This document shows, piece after piece, positions 1-5,179 of a DNA stretch of 8,476 nt (position 1 is its first letter; each line of letters opens with the position of its first letter). The DNA is from JAICYJ01 sp035473255 (GTDB lineage Bacteria > Actinomycetota > Thermoleophilia > Gaiellales > JAICJC01). The translations under genes and the position numbers were made by a program. Location: positions 1 to 8,476 of the forward strand of contig DATIOK010000131.1 of NCBI GenBank assembly GCA_035473255.1, written 5' to 3'. The notes below the pieces were generated by a model. That model searched no databases. It was not told where the DNA came from and saw only the letters and a list, made by a program, of their open reading frames with translations.

Positions 1-219
1 ATCAATTACATCCTCGAGCCGGCCGTGAACGCGAAGGAGATGGAGTACCACCAGTACGAGGTGGGCACGCCGGCCAGCTACCCGATGGTGGGGTCGCTCG
101 CCCAGAATCCGCTGGTCGTGTTCCCCCAGCGCATCCTCGACGACTACGAGATCCTGCAGACGACGCCGGACGGCCTGAACAAGCGCGTCGCCATCTGGAA
201 CAAGTTCACCAGCGCCTGA
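1..219 (+). CDS. PotD-like polyamine ABC transporter substrate-binding protein (3' end only)
   Basis: The open frame enters from the left edge and ends at TGA 217-219, giving 72 C-terminal residues. They begin INYILEP, the segment that in PotD/PotF-type spermidine/putrescine-binding proteins precedes the last helices. VNAKEMEYHQYEVGTPAS, a run of aliphatic residues and a closing IWNKFTSA helix follow, matching the end of that family. Such proteins capture polyamines outside the membrane and deliver them to a PotABC-type permease and ATPase. The signal peptide, lipobox and ligand-binding residues lie outside the window, so the substrate cannot be read here. The last base of the stop codon is the first base of the 20-bp inverted repeat bounding the hairpin region downstream. 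The next gene is convergent. Another family 1 extracellular solute-binding protein is the alternative. Confidence 0.8.
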   Translation: MNYILEPAVNAKEMEYHQYEVGTPASYPMVGSLAQNPLVVFPQRILDDYEILQTTPDGLNKRVAIWNKFTSA

Positions 220-365
220 GATGATCGATCGATATCTCTCGCGAGCCTGGCCGCTGCGACCGGTTTGAACTCAGCGACGGCCGGGGTGGCTACGGCTGCG
301 AACCATCGCCTCGCGGCGTCCTCGGTTGCGCCAATACGACCCGGTATTGACGCTCCCTGCCGTTC

Positions 366-422
366 GCGATCTGCGTGATCGCAGATCGCTCATGATCGGT
401 GCAAGTCGTTCCGACTTGCACC
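366..422. repeat. Two-hairpin module, copy 1
   Basis: The first stem (366-375 with 380-389, loop TGAT) contains the 20-mer GATCTGCGTGATCGCAGATC at 368-387. The second stem (398-408 with 412-422, loop TTC) is an 11-bp perfect hairpin starting GGTGCAAGTCG. The same order, with an identical 20-mer, recurs at 451-505. Confidence 0.85.
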
Positions 423-450
423 TGCACGAGACTCGGTTCTCGCCCGGGTC

Positions 451-505
451 GTGATCTGCGTGATCGCAGATCACTCCCGACCGGCGCAAGGCGATGCCTT
501 GCGCC
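451..505. repeat. Two-hairpin module, copy 2
   Basis: The 20-mer GATCTGCGTGATCGCAGATC recurs at 453-472 inside a 10-bp stem (451-460/465-474). It is followed by a 10-bp stem 483-492/496-505 beginning GGCGCAAGGC with loop GAT. Relative to copy 1, two base pairs are replaced by different complementary pairs (T400-A420 becomes C485-G503; T406-A414 becomes G491-C497). Pairing is therefore kept while sequence changes. Confidence 0.85.
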
Positions 506-535
506 TTGGACATCACGGAGATATCGATCGATCAT

Positions 536-1343
536 CTAGTCGGGATTGGTCCAGAGCACGGGGAACAGCGGCGTGTCCATCGGCGCACCCTCCGCCAGCT
601 GCTCCGTCAGGCCGGGGAATTCCGGAGACGTGCGCCAGGCCCGCGGCGCGTGCACGACATCGTCGCCCATGAAGCGCACCGAGAACGCGCGGCGGCGGCG
701 ATCGCCGCCGACCCTGCCGGCGGCGTGTAGCGCCTAGCATGTGGAAGAACACGCCGTCGCCCGGCTCGAGCTCCCAGCCCACTATCGGGAACGCTTCGCG
801 GTCGGCCTCGATGTCAGGCAGGTCCTGCAGGCTGCCCTCCGGGAACCAGCGTGCCTGGCTGTCCATGAAGGTACGCGGCATCAGCCACGGTCCCAGGTGC
901 GACCCGGCGACGAACTCGAGCGTCGATTCCCGGCTGACGGGGTCGACCGGCATCCACAGGGAGCAGGTCTGCGAGCCGGCGATGTTGTAGTACGGCTGGT
1001 CCTGGTGCCAGGGGGTGCGCTGCCGGGTGCCGGGCTCCTTCACGAGCATGTGGTCGTGGTACAGGCGAACCCGTCCGGTGCCCATCAGCTGCCCGGCGAT
1101 GGCGGCCGCCTGCGAGCTCCGGATGAACTGCTCGTACTCGGGTATCCGCTGCCAGTTGCAGAAGTCCTCAACGAAGCGGCCGGCGTCGTCGTCGCGGCTG
1201 GCAATCAGCGCCCGCTCGCTTGGCTCGGCCAGGTTGCGCTCGATGCCGCGCTCGACCAGCGCCACCTCGTCGTGGGTGAAGGCGCCGCGCACTCGCACGG
1301 CGCCGTCGCGGCGGAAGTCCTCGATCAGCTCCGGGGTCAGCAC
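536..1343 (-). CDS. Phytanoyl-CoA dioxygenase (PhyH) family protein, interrupted by a 1-nt frameshift
   Basis: Residues 1-203 read as a PhyH-family Fe(II)/2-oxoglutarate dioxygenase: an N-terminal helical part, then WHQDQPYY with the iron-binding pair H113 and D115, FVAGSH, and PGDGVFFHML. Directly after HML the frame is lost. Removing one C of the CC at 733-734 restores LALHAAG (distal iron-ligand His), then RRRAFSVRFMGDD (likely 2-oxoglutarate-binding Arg) and a clean C-terminus ending LWTNPD at TAG 538-536, about 268 residues, normal for the family. Uncorrected, the frame runs to 513 with a low-complexity Arg-rich tail and lacks the third iron ligand. There is no other lesion, so this is a very recent mutation or a sequence error. 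The start is GTG 1343: an in-frame TAG lies 12 nt upstream, leaving no earlier option. The gene sits 17 nt behind the CBS gene. Substrate unknown; these enzymes hydroxylate acyl-CoAs and many small molecules. Confidence 0.85.
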
Positions 1344-1360
1344 CGGCCCAGTCTACGGAG

Positions 1361-1762
1361 TCAGCGGGGATCGACGCAGAATCGGCCGTGTCGCCGGTTC
1401 AGGCACAGCAGGCCGGTGAGGCGGCCGTCGTCGTCGATCACGGCCAAGCGCTCCCCGCCTAGCTGCTCGAGACGCTCCATGGCCTGGCCCATGCTGGCGT
1501 GCGGGGAGATGGTGGGCGGGTGGTCGCCGGCGTAGCCGCGGGCCGGGGCGGCGTCGTCGGCGGACTCGGGGATGAGGTCGCGTGTCAGCTCGCCGACCAG
1601 GCTCCCGTCGTCCTCGACGAGCGGACACACCTGCACGCGCGGGTTCTCGAACAGGCGCCGCGCGTCGGACACCGTCGCCCCGGCAGCGAGGGTCTTGGGT
1701 CGCTTGATCATCACCTCGGCGACGCTCTGTGACGCTGCGATCTCCAGGTCGAGCTCGTCCAT
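1361..1762 (-). CDS. Two-CBS-domain protein
   Basis: 133 residues made almost entirely of a tandem CBS pair (Bateman module). The first repeat is about residues 14-64 (VAEVMIKRPKTLAAGATVSDA, then PLVEDDGSLVGELTRDL); the second is about 82-128 (PPTISPHASMGQAM, then LAVIDDDGRLTGLLCLN). Each has the usual xVxDDGxLxG strand-turn-strand. CBS pairs normally bind adenosine nucleotides or S-adenosylmethionine and regulate an attached or partner protein. Nothing is fused here, so it probably acts as a stand-alone sensor. The ATG at 1762 begins MDELDLEI. The open frame extends further upstream, but only as Arg/Pro/His-rich shadow of the isocitrate dehydrogenase gene. A GAGGG lies about 15 nt before the ATG, overlapping the icd stop. 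It lies 17 nt after icd and 17 nt before the dioxygenase, so co-transcription is likely. Confidence 0.85.
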   Translation of the reverse strand: MDELDLEIAASQSVAEVMIKRPKTLAAGATVSDARRLFENPRVQVCPLVEDDGSLVGELTRDLIPESADDAAPARGYAGDHPPTISPHASMGQAMERLEQLGGERLAVIDDDGRLTGLLCLNRRHGRFCVDPR

Positions 1763-1779
1763 CGACCGAAGTCTATCCC

Positions 1780-3216
1780 TCAGTCTTCGCCCTGAGCCTT
1801 GCTGAAAGCCTGGACGCCGTCGAACTCGTGCAGCTTCTCGATGTGCGTGAAGCGGTGCTCCTCGGCGAGGCGCGAGAGCAGGGTCAGAAGGTCGCCGTCG
1901 GACAGGCCGGCCGCCGAGTCGCGCATGATGAAGCGGCAGCGCCAGGCGTCCACGCAATCGGTGGGAGTGCCGGTGGCGGGAAACACGCGGGTGCCGCGGT
2001 TGTCGACCATCTTCAGCTCGACTGGGCTGATCTCGACCAACCGCCGCATCGAGGTGCCGAGCTCGTCCGGCGTGCCGCCGAACTCGACGAACACGTCCAG
2101 GCCGGCCACGCGGCGCACGGCCGGGCGCACCATCACGGGATCGCGCGTGATCTCGGGCATCTTCAGCGGCCGATAGGAGCGGGCCGGCCATGAGGCCGAC
2201 TCGTTGCCCAGGTTGGCGATGATGGCATCGGTGTACGCGGTGGTGGAGGCGGCGCCCGCATCGCCCACGACGTCCCGTGTGAGCGTGCCCTGCTCGAGCG
2301 TGCAGAGCAGCGCGTTCTCGATCGCGGCGGCCTGGTCGAACAGGTTCAGGTGGCGGAGCATCATCACCGCCGCACCGATCATGGCGGTCGGGTTGATGGT
2401 GTTCTTTCCGGCGTACTTGGGCGCGGATCCGTGCACGGCCTCGAAGATGGCGACGTCGCTGCCCAGGTTCGCCGAGGGCGCAAAGCCGAGGCCGCCGACC
2501 AGGGCGGAGGTGAGGTCACTGAGGATGTCGCCGTTCATGTTGGTGGTCACGATCACGTCGAACTGCTCCGGGCGCTTGACCAGCTGGTGCGCGCAGTTGT
2601 CGACTATCACGTGCCAGGACTCGATCTCGGGGTACTCGGGCGCGATCTCCTCGAACGTGCGCTTGAGCAGGCCCTCGGTCAGCTTCATGATGTTCGACTT
2701 GGTGGCGCAGGCGACGCTGGAGCGGCCCTCTGCCCGAGCGAACTCGAACGCCAGGCGCACGATCTTCTCGCAGCCCTTGCGGGAGATCACCTTCAGGCAC
2801 TGCGCGACCCCGGGGGTCTGCATGTGCTCGATGCCTGCGTAGAGGTCCTCGACGTTCTCGCGGACCACGACCAGGTCGATGCCGCGGCCGGAGTAGGGCG
2901 TGACCACGCCGGGGAACTCGCGTGCTGGGCGGATGTTGGCGTAGGTCTCGAACAGCTTGCGCAGGGTGACGTTGGCGCTCTTCTCCCCGAAGCCGACCGG
3001 TGTCTCCAGCGGGCCCTTGAGCACGACCCGCGAGCGGCTGATCGAGTCGATCGTATCCTGGGGGACGCCCGACGGCAGGCCCCGCTTGAACACCTCGGCA
3101 CCGGCCTGGCGCGGCTCCCACTCGATCGGCGCGCCGCTGGCATCGACGATCCGGCGGGCCGAATCGACCACCTCAGGGCCGATCCCGTCGCCCGGTATGA
3201 GAGTTACCAGCGTCAT
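1780..3216 (-). CDS. icd: NADP-type isocitrate dehydrogenase with C-terminal extension (Thermus-like)
   Basis: 478 residues. Oxidatively decarboxylates isocitrate to 2-oxoglutarate in the TCA cycle (cytosolic). The N-terminus VTLIPGDGIGPEV is the family signature. Substrate-site residues are visible as S80, N82 and R86 (KSANVTLRK), R96 and R119. Catalytic Y126 is in ENVEDLYAG and K173 in TKSNIMK. Metal ligands correspond to D206, D230 and D234 (NGDILSD). HGSAPKYAGKNTINP carries K267-Y268, the pair that favours NADP in the E. coli enzyme. The catalytic core ends near residue 340. About 135 further residues (345-478) form an extra domain like that of Thermus thermophilus isocitrate dehydrogenase, longer than the roughly 415-residue E. 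coli type. ATG 3216 gives the expected N-terminus. A TAGGCT lies 8 nt upstream, so the message may be leaderless. First gene of the unit with the CBS and PhyH genes. Confidence 0.95.
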   Translation of the reverse strand: MTLVTLIPGDGIGPEVVDSARRIVDASGAPIEWEPRQAGAEVFKRGLPSGVPQDTIDSISRSRVVLKGPLETPVGFGEKSANVTLRKLFETYANIRPAREFPGVVTPYSGRGIDLVVVRENVEDLYAGIEHMQTPGVAQCLKVISRKGCEKIVRLAFEFARAEGRSSVACATKSNIMKLTEGLLKRTFEEIAPEYPEIESWHVIVDNCAHQLVKRPEQFDVIVTTNMNGDILSDLTSALVGGLGFAPSANLGSDVAIFEAVHGSAPKYAGKNTINPTAMIGAAVMMLRHLNLFDQAAAIENALLCTLEQGTLTRDVVGDAGAASTTAYTDAIIANLGNESASWPARSYRPLKMPEITRDPVMVRPAVRRVAGLDVFVEFGGTPDELGTSMRRLVEISPVELKMVDNRGTRVFPATGTPTDCVDAWRCRFIMRDSAAGLSDGDLLTLLSRLAEEHRFTHIEKLHEFDGVQAFSKAQGED

Positions 3217-3224
3217 CGGCGGGC

Positions 3225-3230
3225 AGCCTA
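3225..3230 (-). promoter_or_regulatory. Candidate -10 element (TAGGCT) for icd, leaderless architecture
   Basis: On the minus strand TAGGCT fits the actinobacterial TANNNT -10 pattern and ends exactly 8 nt before the icd ATG, which would start the transcript at or near the start codon. No good -35 hexamer was found, and no strong Shine-Dalgarno lies at a usual distance, which agrees with a leaderless message. Confidence 0.35.
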
Positions 3231-3289
3231 CCGAAAGCTCCCCGGTGCACGATCCGGTCTCCGGCCAACCGCGTCGGTCGCGTGGCGGG

Positions 3290-3454
3290 CTAGCGAACGA
3301 AGCGCCGAATGCCGGCAGTGCGCCGGCGCAGTCCCCGAGCGATTCGCTGCCGGCGCGTCAACCGCCTGCGCGCAAACGCCACATCGAGGTCGACCAGTTC
3401 CTTGACGACCTTGCGGCGGATCTCATCGATCGAGGTGGCGGGAGAGGGAGGCAT
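3290..3454 (-). CDS. Small basic hypothetical protein (54 aa)
   Basis: ATG 3454 to TAG 3292-3290. The product starts MPPSPATSIDEIRRKVV, has a likely amphipathic helix (EIRRKVVKELVDLDVAF) and ends in an Arg-rich tail (RRRLTRRQ, GLRRRT, IRRFVR). Codons end mostly in G or C like the neighbouring genes, which supports it being real. It could bind nucleic acid through the basic tail, but that is inference from charge alone. No family recognised. The frame is open further upstream (to 3553), but that part is less protein-like. No good Shine-Dalgarno precedes ATG 3454. It lies 73 nt upstream of icd in the same direction and is divergent from the small ORF at 3526. Confidence 0.45.
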   Translation of the reverse strand: MPPSPATSIDEIRRKVVKELVDLDVAFARRRLTRRQRIARGLRRRTAGIRRFVR

Positions 3455-3511
3455 CGTGGTCGATGGAGTATGACACCCCGTGCAGTCGAGAGGTTCGTCG
3501 CCGGGCGGTTG

Positions 3512-3517
3512 TATGCT
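3512..3517 (+). promoter_or_regulatory. Candidate -10 element (TATGCT), leaderless architecture
   Basis: TATGCT fits TANNNT and ends 8 nt before ATG 3526, the same spacing as the candidate -10 of icd on the other strand. No recognisable -35 hexamer. Confidence 0.35.
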
Positions 3518-3525
3518 CGCAACAG

Positions 3526-3651
3526 ATGGCTTCGTTCCGCTCGCTGCTGGCACACCCTCCGCACGGACACGCCCGGCCGCTCACCCACAAGGGGTCAGCA
3601 CCATCGATCGCCAAGCGCCTCCTGGCCTGGCTTCGGCCGCCGCGACAGTAG
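3526..3651 (+). CDS. Hypothetical small ORF (41 aa), possibly leaderless
   Basis: ATG 3526 to TAG 3649-3651. The product begins MASFRSLLAHPPHGH and ends AKRLLAWLRPPRQ: basic, Pro/His-rich, with a short hydrophobic C-terminal helix. Third codon positions are mostly G or C. The case rests on the -10-like TATGCT placed 8 nt upstream; there is no Shine-Dalgarno. No homologous family recognised. It could be chance, because the frame stays open upstream to 3463 and high-GC DNA yields many such frames. Confidence 0.3.
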   Translation: MASFRSLLAHPPHGHARPLTHKGSAPSIAKRLLAWLRPPRQ

Positions 3652-3668
3652 GGTGGAAGAAAGGCGCC

Positions 3669-3718
3669 GGTTGTCGCGTCCTCTAGGTACTCGACAACCC
3701 GCGCGTGGCTTCCGCGCG
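3669..3718. repeat. Two adjacent stem-loops upstream of the 75-aa ORF
   Basis: Stem 3669-3676/3692-3699 (GGTTGTCG with CGACAACC, 15-nt loop) is followed at once by 3700-3705/3713-3718 (CGCGCG with CGCGCG, 7-nt loop). They lie just after the 41-aa ORF and 11 nt before the Shine-Dalgarno of the next ORF. They could end one transcript or shape the leader of the next. No T tract follows. Confidence 0.5.
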
Positions 3719-3728
3719 ACCGAACCGC

Positions 3729-3734
3729 AGGGAG
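3729..3734 (+). promoter_or_regulatory. Ribosome binding site AGGGAG choosing the start of the 75-aa ORF
   Basis: AGGGAG lies 10 nt before GTG 3745, but only 1 and 4 nt before the alternative GTGs at 3736 and 3739, so 3745 is preferred. Confidence 0.5.
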
Positions 3735-3744
3735 CGTGGTGCGT

Positions 3745-3972
3745 GTGTTCACCGTGAGCGTCAAGTACAACGGCCAGCCAGAGCGTGACGCTGGGGACTA
3801 TCCGACGCGGCGGCAGGCGGCCCATGCGGCCGCGCTGGCGGCCGGGGTCGTCGGGGAGCACGGGGCGCCACCCGTCAAGGTGGGCGTCCATGAGTCCCGC
3901 ACCGATCGGCGTCGTGTGCGCGACCGCCGGGCATCAGTCGTCGCCGCCCGTGGAACTGCTCCCGCGAGTTAA
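3745..3972 (+). CDS. Hypothetical protein (75 aa)
   Basis: GTG 3745 to TAA 3970-3972. The first 50 residues look like a compact small domain: a beta-like start (FTVSVKYNG), a charged turn (QPERDAGDYPTRRQ), an Ala-rich helix (AAHAAALAAGVVGEHG) and a beta-like PPVKVGVHES. An Arg-rich, low-complexity tail follows. Codons of the first part end overwhelmingly in G or C as in the flanking genes, and a good AGGGAG precedes the start. In-frame GTGs at 3736 and 3739 are possible but sit too close to it. No family recognised and no function assigned. It stands alone, 166 nt upstream of the E1 alpha gene. Confidence 0.55.
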   Translation: MFTVSVKYNGQPERDAGDYPTRRQAAHAAALAAGVVGEHGAPPVKVGVHESRTDRRRVRDRRASVVAARGTAPAS

Positions 3973-4011
3973 GACCGGGTTTAGCTGACAGTCGATGGCC
4001 GCGGTCGAGGC

Positions 4012-4017
4012 TAGTAT
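4012..4017 (+). promoter_or_regulatory. Candidate -10 element (TAGTAT) upstream of the E1 operon
   Basis: TAGTAT fits TANNNT. CTGACA at 3985-3990 resembles a -35 hexamer, but the spacer would be 21 nt, too long for a standard site. A start near 4024 would give a leader of roughly 115 nt containing the small ORF at 4080. Confidence 0.3.
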
Positions 4018-4079
4018 CAGGCCCGTCGTGTTGGGCATCTGCCGACCCGCGAGGTTCCGTCTAAAGCGTATCGCCGGAA

Positions 4080-4142
4080 ATGGCCGATAAGCCCATTGAC
4101 CCGTCCGCGCTCCCCAAACGAGGACCTCGCCTGAACCGATGA
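4080..4142 (+). CDS. Possible 20-aa leader peptide overlapping the E1 alpha start
   Basis: ATG 4080 to TGA 4140-4142 encodes MADKPIDPSALPKRGPRLNR. Its stop overlaps the E1 alpha ATG (4139-4141) in the ATGA arrangement typical of translational coupling. It contains the presumed E1 alpha Shine-Dalgarno (CGAGGA 4119-4124), which lies in a small inverted repeat CGAG-GAC-CTCG (4119-4129). Ribosomes translating it would open that hairpin. There is only a weak GGAA before its own start. It may be chance. Confidence 0.3.
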   Translation: MADKPIDPSALPKRGPRLNR

Positions 4143-5179
4143 GCACCCCCGCACGCAATATCTCCGCCGTCCCCGAGCCCGCTCCTCCGCCCCGGATCTC
4201 AGACGAGGAGGCGCTGAACCTCTACTACTGGATGGTGCTGACACGCGCCACCGAGGAGCGCGCGCTGAACCTGTACCGGCAGGGCAAGCTGCCCGGCAGC
4301 TACTACACCGGCCGCGGCCAGGAGGCGATCTCGGTGGGCATGGCGGCGCCGCTGCGCAGGGGGGCTGACGGCGACTGGCTGTCGCCGTGGATCCGTGACC
4401 TCGGCTCCTACCTGGTGCACGGCGTGCCCGTGTGGCGCATGTTCGCGCAGTTCATGGGAAAGGCCGGCTCCACGACGCGCGGCAAGGACGGCAACCTGCA
4501 CATCGGCGGCTACGAGTGGAACATCCCCTGCCAGGTGTCGCACATGGCCGACATGATCCCGCTCACCGTGGGTGCGGCGCTGGCCTACAAGCAGCGCGGC
4601 GAGGATCGCGTGGCAGTCACCTCCTTTGGCGACGGCGCCACCTCTCGTGGCGACTTCCACGAGGGCCTGAACATCGCGGCCGTGCTCGAGGTGCCGGCGG
4701 TGTTCGTGGCCGAGAACAACCGCTGGGCCTACACGACGCCGATCAGCAAGCAGACGAAGGTCACGGACCTCTACAAGAAGGCGCTCGGCTACGGCATCCC
4801 CGCGATCGAGGTGGACGGCAACGACGTGCTGGCGGTGTACTCGGCGATGAGCGAGGCGGTGGCGCACTGCCGCGCCGGCCGCGGCCCGCGCTTCATCGAG
4901 TGCAAGACCTACCGCATGGCAGGCCACGCGGCCCACGACAAGTACGAGAGCTACATGCCGATGGAGCTGCTGGCCGAGTGGTCGGACAAGGATCCGCTGA
5001 AGCGCCTCGAGCAGGCGCTGCGCGAGGAGCGGGCGATCGACGAGGCCAAGCTCGAGGGAATCCGCACGACGGTCAAGGACGAGGTGCACGAGGCGGTCGA
5101 GCGGGCTGACGACGACGGGTTCGCGGACCCCTCGGAGGCGCATCTTGGGGTGTTCGCGGAGGCTGACATCGATGCCTGA
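4139..5179 (+). CDS. 2-oxoacid dehydrogenase E1 component, alpha subunit (ThDP-dependent)
   Basis: 346 residues. With E1 beta it decarboxylates a 2-oxoacid (pyruvate or branched-chain) on thiamine diphosphate and passes the acyl group to the lipoyl arm of E2. The ThDP/Mg motif is complete: GDGATSRGDFHEGLN from residue 164 to AENNRWAY, i.e. GDG at 164-166 and NN at 193-194. Other family blocks are YYTGRGQEAISVG (55-67), the substrate-channel stretch TTRGKDGNLHIGG (112-124) and the ThDP loop GYGIPAIEVDGNDV (217-230). The active-site loop reads YRMAGHAAHDKYESY: H263 is kept, but the Ser usual in the family H-S motif is Ala. Length suits bacterial E1 alpha (about 320-400). Pyruvate and branched-chain types cannot be separated here, so no symbol is given. 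ATG 4139 is the only start preserving the N-terminus; its Shine-Dalgarno is distant (about 14 nt). Its end overlaps E1 beta by 8 nt. Confidence 0.93.
   Translation: MSTPARNISAVPEPAPPPRISDEEALNLYYWMVLTRATEERALNLYRQGKLPGSYYTGRGQEAISVGMAAPLRRGADGDWLSPWIRDLGSYLVHGVPVWRMFAQFMGKAGSTTRGKDGNLHIGGYEWNIPCQVSHMADMIPLTVGAALAYKQRGEDRVAVTSFGDGATSRGDFHEGLNIAAVLEVPAVFVAENNRWAYTTPISKQTKVTDLYKKALGYGIPAIEVDGNDVLAVYSAMSEAVAHCRAGRGPRFIECKTYRMAGHAAHDKYESYMPMELLAEWSDKDPLKRLEQALREERAIDEAKLEGIRTTVKDEVHEAVERADDDGFADPSEAHLGVFAEADIDA
5158..5162 (+). promoter_or_regulatory. Ribosome binding site GGAGG fixing the E1 beta start
   Basis: GGAGG lies 9 nt before ATG 5172, inside the end of the alpha gene. This selects ATG 5172 over upstream in-frame starts (frame open from 5145) and over ATG 5181. 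Confidence 0.8.

Larger units (their letters stand above)
219..537. repeat. Hairpin array enclosed by a perfect 20-bp inverted repeat, between convergent genes
   Basis: Arm 219-238 (AGATGATCGATCGATATCTC) is the exact reverse complement of 518-537. The 279 nt between them hold: an imperfect stem 246-256/272-285 with a 3-nt bulge and one G-T pair; 332-337/344-349 (6 bp); 366-375/380-389 (10 bp, loop TGAT); 398-408/412-422 (11 bp, loop TTC); 427-431/438-442 (5 bp); 451-460/465-474 (10 bp, loop TGAT); and 483-492/496-505 (10 bp, loop GAT). No convincing protein is encoded, and frames crossing it on either strand look like shadows. No stem is followed by a T tract, so these are not canonical intrinsic terminators. 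The layout could be a structured RNA closed by the outer helix, a REP/MITE-like element, or an unusual bidirectional terminator. No target-site duplication is visible and no transposase is nearby. The pairing is seen directly; the function is unknown. Confidence 0.85.

Noticed and set aside
271..535. Two 81-aa minus-strand frames across the hairpin block
   Set aside because: They owe their length to the palindromic, stop-poor repeats. The products are Arg-rich without a domain, and the DNA is explained by pairing on both strands.
513..535. Treating the dioxygenase as ending at 513
   Set aside because: That end uses the frame after the shift, which has a low-complexity tail. The corrected frame ends at 536 with family-like residues.
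219..537. CRISPR array, retron, integron attC site or insertion sequence
   Set aside because: No regular repeat-spacer pattern, no reverse transcriptase or transposase nearby, no attC core, and no target-site duplication outside the arms.
219..537. Cluster of GATC sites as a methylation-controlled or origin-like region
   Set aside because: About 11 GATC sites occur here, but the motif is also common in neighbouring coding DNA, and the excess follows from the repeated hairpins. There are no DnaA boxes or dnaA/dnaN genes.
725..740. Programmed ribosomal frameshifting in the dioxygenase gene
   Set aside because: No slippery heptamer or downstream stimulatory structure at CTAGGCGCT; a plain one-base insertion explains it.
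2350..3405. 351-aa plus-strand frame opposite icd
   Set aside because: Antisense shadow of a well-supported gene; composition is Asp/Leu/Ala/Arg-rich without domains.
3423..3770. 115-aa minus-strand frame with several Cys residues
   Set aside because: Opposes the better-supported 41-aa and 75-aa ORFs; no coherent domain or zinc motif, and poor codon bias.
3217..4138. tRNA or rRNA genes in the gap before the E1 operon
   Set aside because: No T-loop GGTTCRANYCC pattern or cloverleaf pairing was found.
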